From positions 434,001-498,000 of the forward strand of contig NC_089459.1 in assembly GCF_026210795.1 (NCBI RefSeq): a stretch of 64,000 bases of DNA. The letters are read 5' to 3'. Origin of the DNA: Rhizophagus irregularis (Eukaryota; Glomeromycota; Glomeromycetes; Glomerales; Glomeraceae). The notes beneath the pieces are model-generated. The model worked only from the letters and a program-made list of their open reading frames with translations, had not been told where the DNA came from and made no database searches. This document shows positions 44,486 through 56,275 of the stretch, piece after piece. Both the position numbers and the translations under genes were made by a program. Positions within the stretch are counted from its first letter, which is position 1. Each line of letters starts with the position of its first letter.

Positions 44486-45269
44486 ATAAAATACGATGAA
44501 TAAATTTACTTTTTCTCTCTTTTTCGAAATAGTAATACAAAAAGATGAAAAAATTAAGAAATCTGTAAGGTGACACAAATCTTATATCAAGCATTTTTCT
44601 TTTATGCTTTTAGAAACGAGATTTACTTGTTTAAGTAACGTGAGTAACGATTTATATTTTCTTTTGAGTATTTCTTGGATTACTCCTTTAACGATTATGT
44701 GGCGTAATGAACCCTGTTTATTTTTTATTTTTGATTTATAAAGTTTGGATCTAACATAATTACATCATGATTACGGTTTAGGCAGTTTTAGGATACTAAT
44801 GATTTCACGATTTAATATAAATTTTATCATTATCAATGGGAACATCCGCTATCAAACGAATTTCTTAGATAAAAAAAAAAATTGATTTATTTGAATTTAA
44901 TTTGTACGTTTTTTTTTATCATATAGTGGAGCAGTGGGTCAAATTGGATGTGCGGGAATGTGCGCTCCACACATCACTTTAAATTTGCGCACAAAAATGG
45001 GGTTCGGATTTGAAAATTGATTAATAATGATAAGTGTTAAGCCGTTAATGGTTAGTCATTAGAACTTAGTTCCTATGAAAGTATTGGATTTGATAATAAA
45101 GTTCATATTTTTTTAATAAACATGTGACATTTGGCGTGCACACTGCACACACATATAGCGCATATGATTTTCAATATTGCTCACATTACTAATAATAATC
45201 ATGTGTTCTGTGCTAACTTTTGAATTTTGAACACTAATTCCAGCGGAATATCCGCTTAATTACAAATTG
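44486..45269. other. Intergenic
   Basis: Upstream side of the broken membrane-protein gene and of BTB copy B. Near 44945-45150 are GC-richer words (TGTGCGCTCCACACATCAC, GTGCACACTGCACACACAT) that look like remains of a small inverted repeat. No gene. Confidence 0.4.
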
Positions 45270-45450
45270 ATCAAACCTGTTGTCTACATTTTTGGTCAAA
45301 TTAAATGAAAATTAATTACTATATATAAATTAAAGTTTTTTAGCCGCTTTTTTTTTTAATAAAAAAAAAGTATTTTCAAAATATTTTAATAAAATTAATA
45401 AAATTAATAATAATAATTTAATTTACATATTCATATTATTAACACACGAA
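45270..45450 (+). promoter_or_regulatory. Promoter of BTB copy B
   Basis: Contains the block shared by the family: GATCAAACCTG, ACATTTTTGGTCAAATTAAA, ATTAATTACTATATATAAAT (TATA-like, about 130 bp before the ATG) and a T-run followed by an A-run (45348-45369). Confidence 0.6.
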
Positions 45451-46955
45451 ATGGGAACAAAATTTTGGCCGGAACTTATGAGTGGACTTGAACAACTTTT
45501 TAATAATAAAGAGAATTATGACGTGGTTATACAAACGGGAGATAACAAAATTTATGTTCATTCCATAATTCTCTGTTGTCAATCAACTTATTTTCGTTCT
45601 AATTTAAGGAAAAAGAAGAACGGAAAGTATTTTTATAAAAAATTTAATACTCCAGTGAAAATTTTAGAAAATATTTTCAGGTAATTTATTACTATTTCAA
45701 AAATAATTTTTTAAAACTTGATAACTTTAAAAATTTATGTAAAAAAAAAACTAAGCCCAAAATAAACTTTTTTTAATTTAATAATAGGTTTCTATATTGT
45801 GGAAAGATTGAATTAAATGTTGAAGAAGATAGTGTTTCAGATATTTTCAACTTATTAAAAATAGCGAATGAATTTGAATTACATTCACTTGTTTTACATA
45901 TTCAAGAGTTTTTAATTGATAGTAATCAAAAAGAATTTATCAAAGATAATGCTCTTGAATTTTTTGATAACACTTTCCAAAATGAGAATTTTGAAGTAAT
46001 AAGAAATTATTGTTTAGAAATAATTTGTGAAAGTCCAGAATTATTGTTTGAAAATGATATTTTTTTAACATTATCATCCCAAATGGTTGAATTCATTCTT
46101 AAACAAGATAAAATCACATTAGATGAAATTGAAATTTGGGATTATTTGATAAAATGGGCATATGCTCAAAATCCAGAAATTGATCAGGATCCTGAAGATT
46201 GGACCAATGATGAAATTGAAGTAATGAAACAAACCACAGAGAGATTAATTCCATTGATTAGATTTCAAGATATTTCTTCCGTTATTTACCATAAAAAAGT
46301 ATTTCCTTATCTTGCATTACTACCAAGAAAATTACTAAATGAAATCATACAATTTTATTTAGTACCTAACACAAAAATTGTTAGTACATTACCATCAAGG
46401 AAATCTAAATATTCAGTTACAATTACTGAATCTCAAATTTTTGCTATTTTTGCCAGTTGGATCGAAAAGAAAAATAGTTCTTATTATAACACACAAAATA
46501 TTCCATATAAATTTAACTTAATTTATCGTGCTAGTAGAGATGGTATCTCAGGTGCAGCATTCCATAATCTATGTGATAATAAAGGACCTACTATAGTTAT
46601 AGCAAAAGTTGCAAATTCGGAACAAATAATTGGAGGGTATAATCCATTGGACTGGAGGCCGATTTTAAATAAGGACAATAATTATTATAAGTTAACAAAT
46701 GATAGTTTTATTTTCTCATTTGCAGATAGAAATAACCCCCAAACTGCAATAGTAAGTTATCCGAAAGAAAATCATCAATATTTTTCTATATATAGTCATT
46801 CAAGTTATGGGCCAATATTTGGTGGTGGTCATGATTTATTGTGTAAAAATAATGGTACCTGGACATGTAATCCACAACATACTTATTCAATGGATTTACC
46901 ACATAATTTCAAGGCGAATAATTATGAAGTATTTCAAGTTATTATTAAATATTAA
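45451..46955 (+). CDS. BTB-BACK-TLDc protein, copy B (2 exons, 465 aa)
   Basis: Exon 1 is 45451-45680 and exon 2 is 45788-46955, with the same phase-2 intron as its paralogues. Exon 1 is 12 bp shorter than in the others: the BTB loop reads GDNKIYVHS where copies A, C and E have GEEPNVQEIYAHS. BTB (about residues 5-96), BACK (about 100-225, ending LIPLIRFQDISS) and TLDc (about 290-464, LIYRASRDGISGAAFH, GGYNPLDW, YGPIFGGGHDL) follow in order. It is the most diverged of the intact copies; the frame is fully open. It lies in opposite orientation to copy A and shares its 3' flank. Likely function as for copy A: protein-interaction adaptor with a TLDc end. Confidence 0.9.
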
Positions 46956-47287
46956 GTCAGTCATATATATTTTTTTTTTGTTCTATATATGATAATTAAA
47001 TAACTGTATTAAATATTTAGCTTTAGCTTTTTATGGATGAATTTCCTCGATTCATCACAATATAATATTTTAAAAATAGAAATTTCATTTTGTAAAGTTA
47101 TATGTATTATAGGAGTGTCGACTTAAATAAATTATAACCTTGTAAATTTTCCATTTAGTTACAAAATATTTTATGAATTATTGAAATTATCAAATTAATC
47201 AAAAATATAACTTTTGATATACAAATTTTGCGATAATCCTTATTTAAAAAAACTAAATTTTTTATAGTACCGAAATCTCGTTATACC
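46956..47287. other. 3' flank of BTB copy B
   Basis: Matches the inverted 3' flank of copy A at 38.4-38.65 kb (ATGAATTATTGAAATTATCA and nearby words). No gene. Confidence 0.45.
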
Positions 47288-47545
47288 GAACCGGAATTTT
47301 CGGAACCGATTTTTTATAAATAATTTCACTGGATATACCGAACTTTTATAATAAACACTATATAACGCATCCGAACCAACCCATATATATTAGCCATATA
47401 ATATTATATAACGAACAGTCATGTGACTATACTAACCCAGGCCAAATTTATAGTGCCGGCCGGGATTATCAAGTAAAACGAAATTATAATTCTGGCTAGC
47501 ACTACAAATTTGGCCTAAAATATCCAGAAGTTCGGTATAACGAAT
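47288..47545. mobile_element. Nested foldback MITE with CGTTATACCGAAC ends
   Basis: Outer arms carry CGTTATACCGAAC (about 47289) and its exact complement GTTCGGTATAACG (about 47533). Inside, 47439-47470 (AGGCCAAATTTATAGTGCC...) and 47481-47516 are reverse complements over about 35 bp with a few mismatches and a loop of about 10 bp, a strong hairpin. The corresponding flank of copy A (38.35-38.45 kb) lacks the whole block, so it inserted after the duplication. Confidence 0.65.
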
Positions 47546-49164
47546 TCACTATACCGAACTAAACGGAACTGTGATTCTAACGTGAGATGATCTTGGGAAA
47601 TTTTATTTGAAGTGTAAATACTAAACAGTATCTGTTATTGATAATGGAACAAAAATGAATTTGCAATGATGGAAATATCCATTAGTTAGATTTTGCTATA
47701 TACCTTTCTAAAGTATTGTGTGATTCATTAATATTTATACGTACTGTATATAATTTTTTTAAAATGAATAATAAATACAACCCGTAATTTTTAATAAATT
47801 TTATTGAATCTTTTAATTCACTATTAATATTAGTATTCCGGTTATTAAATTTCCTTAAAGATTTATTATCCGATGAGAAAGAATGAATAGTTACTTATGG
47901 AAGGTAAATTATTGACTGAAAATAAGCCACGTTAGCGGCTTCCCATCCTCCGTAATAACACCAATGAAATATCATTAAGTTGAACCTTTTAAATAATCTG
48001 AGTTGCCCGCTTATTTGATATTTAATAATTTATCGCAATCCCGCTCTGAACTGATCCAACATCCGGCATCATAAAAACAAATATATTTTTATTTATTATA
48101 AATATTTAATATAATGTAATACTTCCTAATTTTTATATAAATAAGATACGAATTGAGAAAGTATGTTATATTACATAGTTCTTTCTTTTTCATATTTCAT
48201 TTATAATTACCATATACAGTATCTCCATATCATATTTCCGTAAAAACTCTATAGCTATGAACCTTTATGTTATGATTAGTGAGGGTAATATTATGTTTTG
48301 AATATTTCTTAGCGCAAGAATTATTTTTATTGAACCAATTTTTTTTATTGTAATCACCGTATATATACAATACATTTTATTTAAAGATATCAGTAATTTG
48401 TTGAAGCTCATTAAGTTTATTATATATTCCAAACATGTTTCTATTAGCTTAAAGCCATGATATTGAGCAGAAATATTATGATAATATCAAATATTTAAAT
48501 ATCATTACTATCATTAGTTAATTTATTAAGATCAAATTTTATAATGGTGATTAACTAAGCTTCTTTGTCTGTTGTTTTTCGATTTTTTTTTAAAAAAAAA
48601 ATTTTGTTTTTCATCTGCTCTGTTTTATACCAGGAAAACGGGAACCGTTAAAGTACGTCGCGTTTATTTATTCAGTATCATTTTTATTAAAAAAAATGAT
48701 TACGAAAAATATCATAATATAAGATATGTGAAAAAGCAAGGGCTAATATGTGGGGTGACGTCAGTGGATGGAGGAAGGAAAATTGCATGGGTTAACAAAA
48801 AATCGTCTAATGCAGTACAGTAGAATGTCCTTCGCTAGCGCTCCAATATGTACAAAATTCACAATTGAATTTTTACGTTTCCATATTATTAATAGTAAAT
48901 GACGCGAAGTAAGGAGGCGTACGAGAGCATTTTGCCACGTTTTCTACATTGCACCACAATTATTTGAAAAATAAGTGATTTTTGATGAAAATTAATATGA
49001 AAATTTTTAATAATGTGATAATTCTAAAACGGTAAAATTTACATAGTATTTATCTATATTTATGTATTAATGGATTTGTCAGTCGACAAGGTGTTGTGTA
49101 ACAACCCGTTAGCGTCACGTTTATAATGTTTTAATAACTTTTAATAACAATCTTCATTAATCTT
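47546..49164. other. Intergenic, partly shared with 24.6-24.9 kb
   Basis: 48160-48440 resembles 24680-24930 (TTAGCGCAAGAATTATT, CATTTCATTTATAATTAC). An 83-codon frame at 48572-48823 has no motif and starts in homopolymer sequence; not accepted as a gene. The end (49095-49130, CGTTAGCGTCACGTTTATAA) belongs to the 3' side of the decayed peptide copy 3. Confidence 0.4.
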
Positions 49165-49430
49165 CCCTTTTTTTAAAATAAGAACTGTGACGTTTATTTT
49201 CACTGCACAAGAAAAAATAGTGTTATACAATATCCATTATTCACATATAAATATATTAATCCTTATTGAAAAATTACCTTCTCGGGGTATAGTCAAAGCT
49301 CCTACATTATTTATAAAAAGATTTTAATATTTAAATAATTTAATAATTAATATTAATGTAAATTAAGTAAAAAACTGTATATTACCTGATGAAACAATAG
49401 CAAAGTCCAAAAATATATGTATATATTAAA
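49165..49430 (-). pseudogene. Decayed copy 3 of the secreted Tyr-rich peptide gene
   Basis: The minus strand keeps the end of the signal-peptide exon (LDFAIVSS before a GTAATA donor), the 24-bp exon in altered form (GALTIPRE; the KR site is lost) near 49301-49278, and the third-exon acceptor (CTTGTGCAG), after which the frame is shifted and no Tyr-rich repeat remains. The start codon is not present. The upstream words TTTGCCACGTTTCACT and CGGTTATTAGCC (49515-49610) match the promoters of the other two copies. Confidence 0.65.
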
Positions 49431-49844
49431 TTTTTTAAAAAAAAATATTTTTTTTTTCGATAACACGTACTTTCAAATTTTGAATTCACATAATTTGAAA
49501 GCCATTAATTGTTAATTCAAAGTTATAGCTAGTTAATGACCGGTTATTAGCCAGGTAAAACCGTTAAGATTGATTTCAATTATAGTATGTTTGCCACGTT
49601 TCACTCTAAATTAATGACTTGAAAATATGGCAATCAGATATTCGTTTATAATAATTATTCAAGCCGCAGTCATCCATAAACGTAAAGGAATCATTATTAT
49701 TTAAGAATACGTCAAAGACGCGTATCAATACATTGATTGCAATTGATATGTCATCACGTGGTCAATGAATAATTTTTAAATTGCCATTCTCTAGTTGTTG
49801 TAAGAGATTGTTTTTATTAAAATAAAATATTGTTTCATTATGTA
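49431..49844. other. Spacer between peptide relic and BTB tandem duplication
   Basis: Contains the relic promoter just described, then AT-rich spacer without a gene. Confidence 0.4.
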
Positions 49845-50254
49845 AATCGGATAGCGTACTAATATTATAATTTTATTTAAAATTATAATCGTGTATTTTT
49901 CCTAAAATAATTTCATAATTCTGCAAAATTCCTAAGAATACATGATGATTTTAAATTAACGTTAAAAATTAATTGATTGAGAACAAAATTTATAATGGTA
50001 ATAATAAAATATCATTTTTTTTTTTAATACTTACTAATAGGAACGGTAGAACGAACATGCTTCACTTCGAAATATGACAATACGGTACATTTTATTTGTG
50101 TTTGCATCTACAGTAGTAGTACTGTGGAGCTGAGCAGATAGAATGATGTTTATGGTTCGGTATTAATGTTGCTGCAACTTCAACGTTGGTGATCAAGTGA
50201 CAACAAGCTTTTTAAAAGACTTAGCCAAGTCAGCAACAAATAGTAAGATTTTGT

Positions 50255-50690
50255 CCACCCTCGACCAATAATTCTTCTGCCCCGACTTTGGCTCCTAATT
50301 CGCCTATACGCGTACATCCCTTAATCCCTTTCATATTACCAATACAACGCGTGTCGATACCGTGGGTTCATCAATTCCGATGTGGTTGGTTCTAATTATT
50401 TACACTCTGGTAGCTGGACCTCGTATATACATTACAATACTTATAGAGAATTCATAGATGATAATGTCAATTTTTTAACTTTTTTTTCTTTCTTTTCTTC
50501 CTATTTTAATTTGGTACCTTATACTTGCAATGCTAGTCATGCCTAGCGTTATTTTTGATAAATAACAGACAAGACGATCATAGAGGTTGAGTTTATACGT
50601 GTATAGTGGTAAAGTAGTTTTTCCTTTTGTAAGGGCTCAGCCCGCAGACCCGTCATTGTCTTAATTTTTAAAATAAAAATAAAATAAAAA
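50255..50690 (+). mobile_element. Retroposon (SINE or truncated LINE) with 15-bp target duplication
   Basis: The 15-bp word ATAGTAAGATTTTGT stands on both sides, at 50240-50254 and 50691-50705, perfectly matched. The insert ends in an A-rich tail (AAAATAAAAATAAAATAAAAA) preceded by a small stem-loop GGGCTCAGCCC. This is the signature of target-primed reverse transcription. The body (436 bp) is GC-richer than the surroundings. No tRNA-like A and B boxes were certain, so it may be a 5'-truncated LINE. Confidence 0.75.
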
Positions 50691-51327
50691 ATAGTAAGAT
50701 TTTGTTCACTTTTATTAAATATAACTATAAATTAAAATAAAACATTTATAGTTTTGACAATAAAATAATAAATGATTCGGTGTCACTACGTTACATATAC
50801 TATTAGAAACGATATTTATTTATTCTTGTTAAAACGAATAAGACATTCTAGTAGCGTTATCTTTACGTGTTTTTATATTATTTCTTTACTATGGAATATC
50901 TATATAATGAACGTAGTTCGAGAGCTATGTTATTTTTTACCTCTCACGTGATACAACATAGCATAACGTATAAAATTTTGTTCTTCATCCAGGTATTTTA
51001 TTCTGTTCTTAATATTTATTCATTTAATAGTATTGCTTAAGAAAGAAGCATTAAATTTATAAATATAATTATTTTGAAATTTTAAAAATTTTTGTTTATA
51101 TTTACTTTATTTATAGTTTTTTTTAGTTTTCTTTTATACTTTATTAACTAGTTTACAAAGTATAGGACTTAGTAACAAACTATTCTTTTCATCGAGTTGA
51201 TTGTCAGAATGCTGTAAGGGAAAGAATTGTAAGTTCATCTAATCTATTGCGCCGGGTAATGGTGAAAGTTACACGATCTGCGGGAATACCATACAGGTAC
51301 TAGCCCTGTAACAGAATATTAGAATAC

Positions 51328-51417
51328 ATTTTTGGTCAAATTAAATGACTATATAAATTGGTTTTTTTTTTGGGCGCATTTTTTATCATTTAATTTTTTT
51401 TAAAAAAAATATTTGAA
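51328..51417 (+). promoter_or_regulatory. Promoter of BTB copy C
   Basis: Single ACATTTTTGGTCAAATTAAA, then ACTATATAAATT as a TATA-like box about 65 bp before the ATG, then a T-run/A-run palindrome (51393-51409). Confidence 0.6.
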
Positions 51418-52890
51418 ATGGAGTCAAAATTTTGGCCGGAGCTTATGAATGGTCTTGAACAACTTTTCGAAAAAAAAGAAAACTATGACGTTATTATACA
51501 AGCAGGAGAAGAGCCAAATGTACAAGAAATTTATGCTCATTCTATAATTCTTTGCTGTCAATCAAATTATTTTCGTTCTAATTTGAAGGAAAAGAAGGAC
51601 GGAAAGTTCATTTTTAAGAAATCAAATATTCCACCAAAAATTTTAGAAAATATTATCAGGTAATTTATCTCAAAATAATTTTAAACTAAAAAAATTATGC
51701 TAAAAATAAACTAATTTAATTAATTTAATAATAGGTTTTTATATTGTGGAAAGATTAATTTAAGTCTTGAAAGTGCTTCGGATATTTTGACTCTATTAAC
51801 AACAACAAATGAATTTGAATTACATTCACTTGTTAAATATATTCAAGAATTTTTAATTGATAATCAGAAAGAATTTATCAAAAATAATGCCATGAAATTT
51901 CTTGAAAATATTTTTCAAAGTGAAACTTTCGAACTTTTACGAAATTATTGTTTAGAAATAATTTGTGATACTCCAGAGTTATTGTTTGAAGAACATACTT
52001 TTTTAAAATTATCATCTCAAATGATTGAATTCATTCTCAAACAAGAAAATATTACATCAGATGAGATCGGAATTTGGAATAACTTGATAAAATGGGCATA
52101 CGCTCAAAATCCTAATATCGATCAAGATCCTTCAAATTGGACCAATGATGACATTGAAGTGATGAAACGAACCACACATAGATTAATTCCATTGATTAGA
52201 TTTCAAGATATTTCTTCTGATGATTATTATGAGAAAGTATTCCCTTATGAAGAATTACTACCAAAAAAATTAAAAGGTGAAATAATGCAATTTTATTTAG
52301 TATCTAACGCAACAAAAATTATTAGTTCATTACCATCAAGGAGATCTAAATGTGATTCAGTTATAATTACTAAACAACATTTTGCTATTTTTGCTAGTTG
52401 GATCGAAAAGAAAAATGATTCTTATTATAACGAAAAAAATATTCCTTATAGTTTCAATCTGCTTTATCGTGCTAGTAGAGATGGTAACACAGCTGCAGCA
52501 TTTCATAATATATGTGATAATAAAGGATCTACTATAGTTATAGCAAAAATTACAAATTCGGAACAAATAATTGGAGGGTATAATCCATTGGACTGGAAGC
52601 CGATTTTAAATAATGATAATTATTATAAGCCAACAAATGATAGTTTTATTTTCTCATTTGCAGATAGAAATAACTTTCAAACTGCAAAAGTAAGTTATCC
52701 GAAAGAAGATCAACAACAATATTCTATACTTGGTATGTCAGATTATGGGCCAATATTTGGTGATGGCAATGATTTATGGTGTAAAAATAATGGTGCCTGG
52801 AGTTGTAATCCACGTACTTATTATTCAATTGATTTACCACGTAATTTCAATGCGAATGATTATGAAGTATTTCAAGTTGTTAAAAATTAA
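51418..52890 (+). CDS. BTB-BACK-TLDc protein, copy C (2 exons, 465 aa)
   Basis: Exon 1 51418-51659, exon 2 51735-52890, phase-2 GT-AG intron of 75 bp. BTB at about residues 5-100 (NYDVIIQAGEEPNVQEIYAH), BACK to about 230, TLDc from about 290 to the end (LLYRASRDGNTAAAFHNIC, GGYNPLDWKPILNNDN, YGPIFGDGNDLW). Closest in sequence to copy A, including its last 30 residues and its 3' flank. Compared with copies A and E it lacks eight residues in the linker before TLDc, where those have SRRPKRQLGYNS-like sequence. Fully open frame; probably functional. It is the parent-like member of the tandem duplication whose second member (copy D) has lost most of exon 2. Confidence 0.9.
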
Positions 52891-53815
52891 GTCATATATT
52901 TTTTTGTTCTATATATGATAAATTAAGTTCATATTATGAATTTCTTTGATTCAAATTAAAAAAAAATATATATGTTTAATAAAAATCTAATTAGAGTACT
53001 GTCCAGGATTACTCCAATTTAAAGTATACTCAATTTCCTTAAGGCTTATATGTTAAGTTACCGTGATATTTCCGTGATATTTAGTATAAGTTTCTTTATT
53101 TGAATTATGACTTATAAATCTATCAATTGCGGTTTACTAAACCAGTTTACCTACGAAATTATAAATAATTGAATGCGCAATTATGTATTTTATAGTAAAG
53201 TAATTTATTTTTTCCTGAAATAACGCTCAACTTTATATTCTCCCAAAAAAGGTGTCATGATTTTTCCTCATAAAAAAGTATTTCAACAAAATTTTCAACT
53301 GCCAATTAATGAAATTACATAGATACTGATCCATTACATAAATAAATGTTATGTATAGAATTTTTTATTTTTGTTAAGATTTTCGCAATTATAGTTGAAA
53401 GTGAAATAAATATACAGTAGTTTTACTAATCATATGTAAATCGGATAGCGCAGATCGTTACACTTCGGACCAATAACTGATAATACTATAATTTTAACCG
53501 CATTTCAATAATAAAAATAACGAATATTTAAAATTATAATCATGTATTTTTCCTAAAAAAAATTTCATAATTCTGTAAAATTCCTAAGAACACATGATGA
53601 TTTTAAAAATAACGTTAAAAATCAATTGGTTGAGAACAAAATGTATAATGGTGATCAAAAAACCCAAATAAAACATCATTTTTTTTTTCTTAATGCTTAC
53701 TAATAGGAACAGTAGAATGAACATATTTCACTTCGAAATATGAAATAATAAATGTTAAAACAAGATTTCAGTTATTTCGGCGTCACTAATGACGTTACAA
53801 TCGTTACATATACTA

Positions 53816-54905
53816 CTGTATAGCGCATATAGTACTCCTTGTAATAGTACCCCTTCAAATAGTACCGGGGTATTATTATTCGAGTATTTTTGAAAAATAT
53901 CCCAGTACTATGATAATCAAAATTCGATTTTGAATAGTATCCCGGATACTAATCATATTAATCATATTCCGACTACTAAATATACATATTTAATTGTAAA
54001 AGAAACTATTAACGAATCATCAACTAGTATCGTTACGCGAGCATAGCGGACATCCCTATTTTATCACAATACTGACTGATCATTTGTCGATCATTTGCCG
54101 ATCATTTATTCAATTATCACATAATATAAATACCGTTGCTAAAAAAATCTACATAATAATTAATATGTTCAAATTTCACAAATAACTTAAATTTAGTTTT
54201 AATTTATTGTGTATTAAATTTCATTAGATTTTATTATTATTTGGCATATATTTATTCATTTTACGAAATTATTCACTAATTATGTTACTAATAAAAAACC
54301 TGCATTATGAATCAGATCACTGCATTATTTTTTTTATATATTCTACATAATATAAAGAATATTTGTGCAAATTCTTAAGTTTCGCACTCACATATTCATC
54401 TTCGCACTTCAATTTTTGTCTGATGATCGGCAATAATTAGTGAATTACCATATACAAATAATATTTTTATGATATTATTAAAAATTGTCTAATAATTACA
54501 TAATTAAAGTCATATGATAATTTAGTGTTTTTACTTAGATTTCCATTATTTTTTTGCCACATAATTTGAAAAATATTTGTGATTTTGCAATAAGTTTTTA
54601 AAATCCGGAATTAGTGATCAGCAAATGATCGGCAAGGTGATATGAGCATGTCCGCTATGCTCGTTACGCGCCCATTATTAATCACATGATTCATATGGTA
54701 ATTTACATTTTGAAATTTTTATTGAAAATTGAATTGAAAAATCGTTAAAGTTCTTTTGAGTTTTGATTACTTATCACATGATTAGTACCCCCTTCCAAAG
54801 TTCCAATGTACCTCCTTTTTATAGTACCATAGTTCCACCGAATACTATTCAATCTAAGCGGACTTTCTTGAATAGTACCGGGGTACTGTATGCAGCGCTA
54901 TACGG
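53816..54905. mobile_element. Tc1/mariner-type MITE inserted at a TA site (empty site known)
   Basis: Ends are CTGTATAGCGC and GCGCTATACGG (inverted, one mismatch), followed inward by ATAGTAC-type words. TA flanks both ends (53814-53815 and 54906-54907). The sister unit reads CATATACTATTAGAAACG at about 50796, with a single TA and no insert: a direct empty-site comparison. Subterminal AATAGTACCGGGGTA words occur near both ends in the same sequence. Without the inner insertion the element would be about 459 bp. No transposase. Confidence 0.75.
54040..54661. mobile_element. Mutator-type MITE with 9-bp target duplication, nested
   Basis: Perfect 14-bp terminal inverted repeats AGCATAGCGGACAT / ATGTCCGCTATGCT, flanked by the perfect 9-bp direct repeat CGTTACGCG at 54031-54039 and 54662-54670. 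Nine-base duplications are typical of Mutator-like elements. Subterminal GATCATTTGCCGATCATTT words recur in inverted form near the right end. It sits inside the TA-flanked MITE, so it is the younger of the two. No coding capacity. Confidence 0.8.
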
Positions 54906-55567
54906 TATTAGAAACGATACTTTCTTAAAATTATTTGTCATAACGAAAGATTAAAATGATGAATCTATTTATTTATTATTAAGTTTGTTTTTCATTCATT
55001 ATTAGTGGTGTACTGTACGGTACATCAAATTGCTTGCAAGACATTCTAGTAGCGTTATCTTTACGTGTTTTTATATTATTTCTTTACTATGGAATATCTA
55101 TAGAATGAACGTAGTTCGAGAGCCATGTTATTTTTTACCTCTCACGTGAATAACGTATAAAATTTTGTTTTTCATCCAGGCATTTTATTCTGTGCTTAAT
55201 ATTTATTCCTTTAATAGTATTGCTTAAGAAAGAAGCATTAAATTTATAAATATAATTATTTTGAAATTTTAAAAATTTTTGTTTATATTTACTTTATTTA
55301 TAGTTTTTTTAGTTTTTTTTATACTTTATTAACTAGTTTACAAAGTATAGTAATTATAGGACTTAGTGACAAACTATTCTTTTCATCGAGTTGGTCAGAA
55401 TGTTGTAAGGAACTTACAGGGAAAGAACTGTAAGTTCATCACGATCTGCGGAAATAACTAGCCCTGTAACAGAATATTAGAATCAGGAATTCGTTTGAAC
55501 GCATGGAATCTTTTGAACTAAATTCAGATACCGATTTCTAAAAAAAGGAAGGTTTGTTAAATTGGCT

Positions 55568-55735
55568 GAGAGTTTGATCAAACCTGTTTGTATACATTTT
55601 TGGTCAAATTAAATGAAAATTAATTACTATATAAATTTTAAGTTTTTTTTAGCTTTTTTTTTTTGTAAACGTGCATTTTTTTTTTATATTGTTTTTTAGT
55701 CTTTTAATTTTTTTTTAAAAAAAAAAAAATTTGAA
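55568..55735 (+). promoter_or_regulatory. Promoter of truncated BTB copy D
   Basis: GATCAAACCTG, ACATTTTTGGTCAAATTAAA, ATTAATTACTATATAAATT and a long T-run/A-run palindrome (about 55705-55729) precede the ATG, the most complete form of the shared promoter although the gene is broken. Confidence 0.55.
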
Positions 55736-56275
55736 ATGGCAAAATTTTGGCCGGAGCTTATGAATGATCTTGAACAACTTTTCGAAACAAAAGAAAACTA
55801 TGACGTTATTATGCAAGCAGGAGAAGAGCCAAATGTACAGGAAATTTATGCTCATTATTTAATTCTTTGCTGTCAATCAAAATATTTTCGTTCTAAATTG
55901 AGGGAAAAGAAGGACGGAAAGTTCATTTTTAAGAAATCAAATATTCCACCAGAAATTTTAGAAAATATTATCAGGTAATTTATCTCAAAATAATTTTTAA
56001 ACCAAAAAAATTAAGCTAAATAAACTAATTTAACTAATTTAATAATAGGTTTTTATATTGTGGAAAGATTAATTTAAGTCTTGAAAATGCTTCGGCTCTA
56101 TTAAAAACAGCAAATGAATTTGAATTACATTCACTTGCTAATCACATTCAAGAATTTTTAATTGATAATCAGAAAAAATTATCAAAAATAATGTTATGAA
56201 ATTTCTTGAAAATATTTTCAAAGTGAAACTTTTGAAATTATTGTTTAGAAATAATTTGCGATCTGTCTTTTTTAA
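55736..56275 (+). pseudogene. Truncated BTB-BACK-TLDc gene, copy D
   Basis: Exon 1 (55736-55975) is open and encodes a full BTB half (KFWPELMNDLEQLFETKENY). After the usual intron, exon 2 starts at about 56050 (FLYCGKINLSLENASALLKT) with a deletion relative to copy C, then one base is lost at CAGAAAAAATTATC near 56170, shifting the frame, and the sequence is deleted shortly after the words TTATTGTTTAGAAATAATTTGCG. Most of BACK and all of TLDc are gone. A short BTB-only protein ending in the intron read-through (80 aa) could in principle still be made. Confidence 0.85.

Larger units (their letters stand above)
49845..53400 (+). repeat. Segmental tandem duplication, left unit (contains BTB copy C)
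   Basis: Starts with TGTAAATCGGATAGCG and ends around TTTATTTTTGTTAAGATTTT. Long blocks match the unit at 53430-56530 in direct orientation: 49850-50080 with 53437-53745, 50845-51230 with 55035-55440, the gene region, and the 3' flank 53025-53380 with 56290-56520. The left unit has an extra segment at about 50085-50760 that holds a retroposon and DNA shared with the upstream flank of copy A. Confidence 0.75.

Noticed and set aside
48572-48823. 83-codon plus-strand frame
   Set aside because: Begins in a T/A homopolymer, has no motif, no splice support and no related copy in the window.
41354-50244. Terminal inverted repeats of a 9-kb element (41354-41430 and 50163-50244)
   Set aside because: The match continues as the homologous upstream flanks of BTB copies A and C, so it is segmental duplication and not a transposon end.
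50580-50660. Possible tRNA-like A box in the retroposon (AGTGGTAAAGTAG)
   Set aside because: It lies near the 3' end, and no matching B box or cloverleaf could be drawn. No tRNA gene was recognised anywhere in the window.
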